NCBI RefSeq assembly: GCF_000004825.1
Contig: NW_008805068.1
Coordinates: 1,674,001 to 1,738,000, forward strand
Source of the DNA: Heterostelium album PN500
Lineage: Eukaryota; Evosea; Eumycetozoa; Acytosteliales; Acytosteliaceae
Reading direction: 5' to 3'
Length of the DNA: 64,000 bases
This document shows, in pieces, positions 57,757 to 64,000 of this stretch. The stretch's first letter is position 1. The number at the start of each line of letters is the position of its first letter. The notes under the pieces were generated by a model, which was not told the origin of the DNA, searched no databases, and saw nothing but the letters and a program-made list of their open reading frames with translations. A program made the translations under genes and the position numbers.

Positions 57757-60700
57757 TTAATCTTTAAAGAAGATTCTGGCACCACTGAATGAATATTTGA
57801 ATAATTCAAATTCTTGTTGGAGATTCTTGACCTTCTTGATTGACAATTGATTCTGATCTTCCTTCAATCCTCTAGCGTTGGCCTCTGCCAAGATTCTAGC
57901 TTGATCTTCAGTGTATTTCTTTGAGATTCTATCGAACCAGTGGAGTGAGTCGAATTCTCTGTTTTGATCGAGCAACTTGAGAATGTATGCCAAACCAATG
58001 GCGAAACCATCGTCAGTGAATTGAAGACTTTCGGCACCGATTGCTTTGGATTTCTTAAAGAGCTTATCCTTGGCATTGATGATGTGGTCTATAAAGTTGA
58101 TGGTTAAAGGTGGTACGATCGCATAGAAATTACGAAGATGTTGGTTATTCACGTTTCTAAATTCGTTGGCAAACACTGTTACCAACATCTTAAAGTACTC
58201 GGTACCCTCGGATACGTTGATCGATAGATTCTCAATGACGTTATCGAGATTCTTTGAGGCATCGAGTGTCTCTGGTGACAATTGATGTTTGGCAACCAAC
58301 TCCTCGAAACTCGGAATCTTTTTCAAGTCTGGAACAAACTTGATGGCATTGGAAGTGTAGAGAAGACCACCGGATCTTACAAGACGAATGTAACCCATTG
58401 CATTACCGATGTAGGTAATGAGAATTCTGAACTGATCCAAGAAACTGAGACCGGCTTCTGTGATACCGAGTTGACGAATATCCTTCTCAAACTCAATGGC
58501 CATCTCATAGGGATACATATTTCCAAGTTGCTCTTTGTTCTCTCTAAAGTATTTCAAATTCTTGTAGAGACGTGACTTGATCTGGTCGTCAAACAAGAAC
58601 TCTGAGAAGATCGAGAACTTTTGTTTCAAATATTGGAATGCAAAATTGACGGTGGTGTTCATGATACCGGCACCGTGAGTACGGATCGAGTTGGCAATGT
58701 GTGTGATATTGATGGTGTTGAGTGTCTTGGAGTTGGATGAACGCTGGATGAAAATCTGGTTGTTCAAATTGTAGTTGTAACGCGCAACAAAGATGTGGAT
58801 GTTTCTCATGATTTCGAGGACGTCCAGACCCTGCTCGAGAGTGGCACCTGGCAGATGTACCTCCAACAAGTTGAGACCGTACTTGTAGAACGCCATGTTT
58901 CTCATCTCGGAGTAGGTCTTCCAATCAAAGAGAGCGACTGTGTTGAGATTGTAGAAAGTGGTATCCAAGTAGTGTTCGATTCTCGACTTGATATCGATGG
59001 TCTTGTCAAAGAAACGAATCGGCTTCAACTCGAGGAAACGACCAAACTCTTTGATTCCGCTCTTGAATGGATCCTTCTCTGCGACATTCAAGAATGCGTG
59101 GATTCTCAAACGAAGATCGGTTTCAATGTCCTTACCCAATGGATTGATAATGTTCTTCTCGACCATATCCTCGAGTTCATCACGGTAACTATCGATAAGA
59201 GTTCCTGGATTCTCAACGTGAATTGCCTTCTCCAAGATGGAGACGACATCCTTCATACCGGTCATGGTGTATTGCAAGCTGTTGGCTTGCGATGGGTTGT
59301 CGTAGAGATACTGCAGGTAAGTTGGGAAGAGGTCACGTGCCCAGAAGAGCAGCGAGCAATCGCATACACGACGAATCGATGCGTGTATGTCAGAGACGAA
59401 TTCCAGACGCTTCACATGCAGTCTGAGTTCCTCCATGTCTGGATCCTTCAGGAGATTGGCTTGATAGATGACATTCAAACAGAGTTTGATAATGATTAAA
59501 CGCTCTGGGGTGACCACTCCAGTCAGCAAGTCAGAGGTAAGAGTCAACGCCATGATAACATCGAGTTCGGTGTCGCTATAGTTTGATTTACCAGTGTAAC
59601 GAGCACGTACTACATCCAACTTGTTGGTGATGATAGTTGTCAGCTGTTGAGTCATCAATGAGATATGAGCAGAGATCATAGCGGTACGACGATGGAATGT
59701 ACCCTGAATCGACTTGAGAAGCTCGGCGCATTGGAAGAGACGACGCACATCCGATGGCTTGAGTGGCGCAGTCAAAGACATGTGTAGACCAATCATAGTC
59801 TTAAAGAGATGACTGATATGATAGGAGAGCAAGATACCCTGGATAATCTGACCGATACGCGAGAGATTGGCATCCCAAAATCCACCACGGTTATTCAAAC
59901 TGCCGGATTCCATACGAACCATCCAACGACTGACCTGGAGATAGTAAGACTTTACACGCTGAGCGAATTCCTTGTCGACAATCTTCAAGTATTCTCTACG
60001 AGCACCCTGAATATCTGGATTTCCAACGATCTTTATCATTCCTGGCATCAGAGTCGCGATAAAGTCGGCTGGATACCAAATGACATTGTTGTAGATCGAA
60101 ACCATTGGGACACGCTTTGTCAGCTCCCAGACTTGCTTGAAGAACGACTTGTCGGTGATGTCCTTGAAGATGGAGATATAAAAAGTGTACAATCCAAGCA
60201 TTCCAGGGAACTTCTCACGTAGATACAACTCTGAGCTATCCATAATCTTGGCAGAGAGCAGACCAAAGATCGATTTGACATTCAGAGAGAACTCGGCTTT
60301 CAATTGCTTGTTGTTACGGACGTCAACGACACCCGGGAAATCAAACTCCTGTTGTACACACGACTGGAAGATGTAACCCTCGAGAAGCTGTCCTTTCAAC
60401 GAGAGCAACAGCTTCTCGAGTTGGAAGAGACGCTCCTCTTCGGCGACACCATACTTTCCGGGCTCGGCACGCACCGACTTTACCATACGCTGGAAACGTC
60501 CCCACGACGAGGACAATGCCTGGTTCTGAGTGACCACCTGGTCGAGTGTGATCAACACTGTGAAGAGATCGGCGAGCGAATAGAACACCGTTTGGAGGTG
60601 AACGTTCTTGAAGAACTTGGTGAATGCAGTGGTCTGGTTCTGGTAGCAACTGGCGAGCTGCGACACTACATTTCGAGTGATGGCGTAGCAACGATTGACA

Positions 60701-61274
60701 AAGGCAGACAGGTCGATCATGAATGGCAGCAGACGACCGACCTCCACCTGGACGTCACCCTCCGACGCCTCACCGGTGATCTCACCAAAGACGATCAACG
60801 GTTGGTAGAACTTCAACTCGGCGGTCTCCTTGAGAATTCTAATCTGATTGGTGAGTGAAGCGAATACCAACATCACTTTATTGAAGATCTTGTGTTCCGT
60901 TTTGATCAACTCGATGATATCTTGCTGTTCATAGGGACGAATGTAAAGACTGACCGGATCGACATTGAGATCCGATGACTCTGACAATGTTTCATCCAAT
61001 GCCTCTTCGATCTGCCAAATCTGTTGTGCATAATCAACAGCGAATTGATTCAATTTTGTCAATTGTTGTTCTCCAACCAGTTCTAAATAGATAGAGATTC
61101 AAACAAATATTGATATTAATACGCTTTTGTTTTTTTTTTTTGTTTTTTTTATATATCTTTATTTGATCAAAATAACATACTTGATGAACCATCTTCAAAT
61201 GCGTCGAATGTATACTCATCATTGTTGACAAGACTGGTACTAGCAGTATTTGGTGTTGCTGTAGCACTCGACAT
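57757..61274 (-). CDS. washc4: WASH complex subunit 4 (SWIP)
   Basis: Exons 61274-61181 and 61082-57757 give 1,139 residues (human 1,173). Conserved blocks are plain: QIWQIEEALDETL, RPYEQQDIIELIKTEHKIFN, QLLEGYIFQSCVQQEFD, NPIRFF-type ELKPIRFFDKTIDIKSRIEH, TFYNLNTVALFDWKTYSEMR, LEQGLDVLEIMRNIHIFVAR, NTINITHIANSIRTHGAGIM, DDGFAIGLAYILKLLDQNRE and SGARIFF. SWIP belongs to the five-subunit WASH complex that activates Arp2/3 on endosomes, needed in Dictyostelium for vacuolar ATPase retrieval and late endosome neutralisation. No anomalies. Confidence 0.98.
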
Positions 61275-61586
61275 TTATAATATATAGTCTATATAACAAT
61301 TTAATAAATAATATAGATTAAACAATCAACTAATCACTTTTTATCTATTTATATTATTATTATTATTATTATTGTGTTATTCTTTAATTATTAAATATCT
61401 ATAGATTATAATTGTTTAAAAATTATTGTTCTGTTTTCATTTAGAATACTTATCAGCAAGGCACACTAACAATAAACTTTTTGCAAAAAAAAAAAAAAAA
61501 AAGATTTTTAAAAATCAAAAAATGCATGGAATAAAATTTTCTGCAGAATTTTCGATATTCATTTATTAATTAAAATATTTATTATG
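61275..61586. other. Intergenic region
   Basis: 312 bp with an (ATT)n stretch near 61350-61375 and an 18-nt poly-A run near 61485. Nothing else seen. Confidence 0.4.
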
Positions 61587-62499
61587 TTATTGAATGATTG
61601 AAACAGCTTGTCTTCCCATTTGTCTCCATCTTTTTAAGAATAAATCTTTGTTGTAATATTCTACTTTGCCTGTATGTGGATCGTTTATAATGAATTCATT
61701 TTCATTGTAACTTTTTTTTTTAAATAAAAAAAAATCAAAAAAAAAGACTAGTTAGATGATTATTTTAATATTCAATCTTTAACTTAACTTACCCAACTAA
61801 TAATGCACAATGCTCTGGACTTACCCAATGAATTTCATTCTCGGGTACGTTTACATCGATCCATGTATCGGTGATACTAGGTTTTCTTAATTCCAATGTC
61901 ATCCATATAATAATAGGATAGTTATATTTATTTAAATGATTTTTCAATATTTCTATATCAGATTCATCATCATCATCATCACTACCACTTGTTGTTTCTG
62001 TTTCGAAATGATCCAATCTACTTTTTATATACTCTTCTGATTCATTTAATTTTAATGGATATTTAATATTTGCCAAATCATTACATTTATCTGTTAGATC
62101 TATTGCTTTTAATGAATTACTGTTGTTGTTGTTGTTGTTGTTGTCATTACTATTATTAAATTGATTATCGATTAGATGATAAACGGGTTGATGAAACATT
62201 CCGAATGATAGTTTCGATGTGGGTAGGCCAACGAATGCCCTATATGGATTGCCACCGACCAATGAGATATGATCCTGACACGGATCTTGTTCTTTTCCTA
62301 CTTGCTCTGCAAGTACCTCTTTCGAGTATCTATCTTGATCGTTGTCATCACCCTTACAACAATGCTTTAAAAGCATCGAGACAGAGGTCACCTCACAACC
62401 AGTCGGGAGCGATGGATATTGATATTGTATATCAACATTAATCAATAGATCTTTTTTAATTTCTTGGTTATTACTACTACCACTACTATTACTATTCAT
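61587..62499 (-). CDS. C39-like (papain-fold) cysteine peptidase family protein
   Basis: Exons 62499-61793 and 61710-61587 give 276 residues. The start of the domain, QYQYPSLPTGCEVTSVSMLL, holds the nucleophile Cys in the Peptidase_C39_2 pattern (PSLPTGCExTSxxMLL). The His strand is HWVSPEHCALLVG, and exon 2 adds YNENEFIINDPHTGKVEYYN, with the NDP motif typical of the family. Asn and Asp runs form inserts. This family is common in bacteria and scarce in eukaryotes, so ancient transfer from bacteria is plausible. No signal peptide, so cytosolic or unconventional. Confidence 0.75.
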
Positions 62500-64000
62500 T
62501 TATTGTTTGTTGTTTTATTAAAAATCAGATGTCGTTGCATCTTAAAATTAATCTGATCCCACACATTTTGGTTATTAAAATTTTGGAATTAAAAAAAAAT
62601 CTAATTAAAAAAATCAAATAAAATCAAAAAAATAATAATAATTTATTTTTAAAAAAAAGATAGATATCTTTGTTTGTATTTAGTATACTATTATTTACAA
62701 ATTGTTTTTTTAACAAAAATAAAGTTATTTTTCCAAAACAATCATTAGGTTTTCTTCTTTGGAATCTTATTCAATCTATTAACCAATAATTTTTAAAATT
62801 ATCCTTTAAAAGAGAATAAATATTTGGTCCACTTTAACCAACCAAAATTGGTTGGACATAAAATTAATATTGTTGTTAATTTTTTTGGATTTTTTGGTTT
62901 TTTTTGGTTGTTTTTTTTTAATTGTTGATTTTTGTTTTTATCAAAGTTTGCGAGGAAATTTCTGTCTTAAATTATCTCATTATTATTTGTGTTATTCTTA
63001 TTTTATTTTTTGCAGTAATAAAAAAAAACAGACATACAGAAAAGAAAAATATATCAATAAACTACACAGCAGCAGAATAAAACAAATAAAACAAACAAAT
63101 AAACCAAATAACAAACACACTGTCTAGCAATAATAATAATAGTAATAAATTTATAAATATAACACAACACACAACACACACTCACAATCTATCAACCAAC
63201 AAACACACCCACTCTTACTCTTATCCAAACAAACCCATATAAACAATAATAATAATAATCCTTCATTCATATTACCTACCACACATCATAATTACCACCA
63301 CCACCACTAACACCTTTTTTTAAATTGATATATATATATAAACATTTATTTATATTTATTTTATTTTTTTTTCTTTTTTGTTTTTTTTTCTTTTCAAAAA
63401 CAAATAATTAAAATTTTTTATATATTTTTTATAAAAAAACAAAAAAAAAAACAAAAAACTTTAATTTATTTGAATTTATTGAATTGTCATAATTATCACA
63501 GTTATATATTTATATTGTTTTATTATTATCTTGTTATATAGTCTTTCTTTTATTTTTATTACCATCATCATCATCAATCAATCAATTGTTAACTCTTGTT
63601 ACACCTCTAAAATTTACTTATAACATTAAATTACTTTTTTTTTTTTTAAAACTTAACTGTTAAATAAATACAAATTTCTCCATTATTTATATATTATTAT
63701 ACTACTATCCATCTTTTTCTTCAAATAAATTATTATAAATTTAGTTGTTTATTCAAAAAATATTTTTTTTCAAGTTGAATACTACACATTTCTGATCATT
63801 GTTATCTTATATATACAGATATACTATTCTTTTTTTTTCAAATATCAAGTTGTTTATCTAATTAATTATCGTAATCAAATACAAATTTTTTAAAAAAAAA
63901 GAAAAGAAAAAAAAAAAAAAGAAAAATCAAAATATAATCAAGAAATCTCAAAATTAATATCATTCATTTTTAATTCATCATATACCTACACATACATACA
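62500..64000. other. Gene-free right edge, probably promoter or leader of an off-window gene
   Basis: 1.5 kb with no coding signal. The stretch 63030-63310 is CA-rich on the + strand (ACAAACACACCC-type), then alternating poly-T/A runs follow to the edge. This pattern is like long upstream regions of dictyostelid developmental genes. No RNA gene seen. Confidence 0.4.

Noticed and set aside
58795-60858. Plus-strand frames of up to 234 codons opposite WASHC4
   Set aside because: Reverse-strand shadows of a well-conserved protein.
62852-63127. Hydrophobic 91-codon plus-strand frame at the right edge
   Set aside because: Poly-T/A composition typical of non-coding DNA, no splice or homology support.

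Overview
The window is nuclear DNA of a dictyostelid social amoeba. Intergenic DNA is extremely A+T-rich, with long poly-A/T runs and (TTA)n tracts. Introns are mostly short (about 60-200 nt), A+T-rich and GT-AG, and start codons sit in A-rich leaders. Proteins carry Q, N, S and T homopolymers. Several families are dictyostelid hallmarks: FNIP repeats, the ankyrin-like expansion, intracellular P2X, and Cys-rich surface proteins. Coding DNA is more balanced in base composition than in D. discoideum (many CTC, CGT and GCC codons), so a species outside the discoideum group (Heterostelium, Cavenderia or Tieghemostelium type) is likely. The species cannot be fixed from this alone.

Layout. 1-5.3 kb: nicalin (cut by the left edge), PIG-P and a P2X receptor. 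5.4-10 kb: an accessory patch with a BRCT protein resembling only the N-terminus of REV1, a decayed SWIM/ULP1 element, a Crinkler-type PD-(D/E)XK nuclease-like gene and orphan coding scraps. 10.2-31.6 kb: mostly conserved cell-biology genes: insulysin, a TOM1/TOM3-like membrane protein, an ankyrin-type protein, dolichyldiphosphatase, a TRIP4 homologue fused to an O-GlcNAcase-like domain, dysbindin, a diflavin reductase, a SERHL-type hydrolase, a 44-residue zinc protein, ELP6 and SDHAF2. 31.7-43.5 kb: a small membrane protein, an FNIP protein, a nucleotidyltransferase-zinc ribbon-SDR fusion, a Cys-rich surface protein, DDX1 and a multi-CxxC protein. 43.7-48.3 kb: two divergent paralogues of an unrecognised family whose shared promoter contains interleaved inverted repeats. 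48.5-62.5 kb: PCYT2, an M28 peptidase, an unknown conserved small protein, a mitochondrial WLPW-repeat protein, a small secreted protein with a palindromic promoter, WASHC4/SWIP and a C39-like peptidase. The last 1.5 kb has no gene I can support.

There are no operons. Functional echoes are ER and glycolipid work (nicalin, PIG-P, DOLPP1, PCYT2) and endolysosomal traffic (dysbindin, WASHC4, and P2X if it is contractile-vacuolar as in D. discoideum). The strongest unusual findings are the TRIP4-pseudo-O-GlcNAcase fusion, the NTase-SDR fusion, the divergent unknown paralogue pair with its inverted-repeat promoter, and the accessory patch at 5.4-10 kb. Exon models were made by eye from splice signals and frame continuity. 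Family assignments rest on recalled motifs, since no search could be run.
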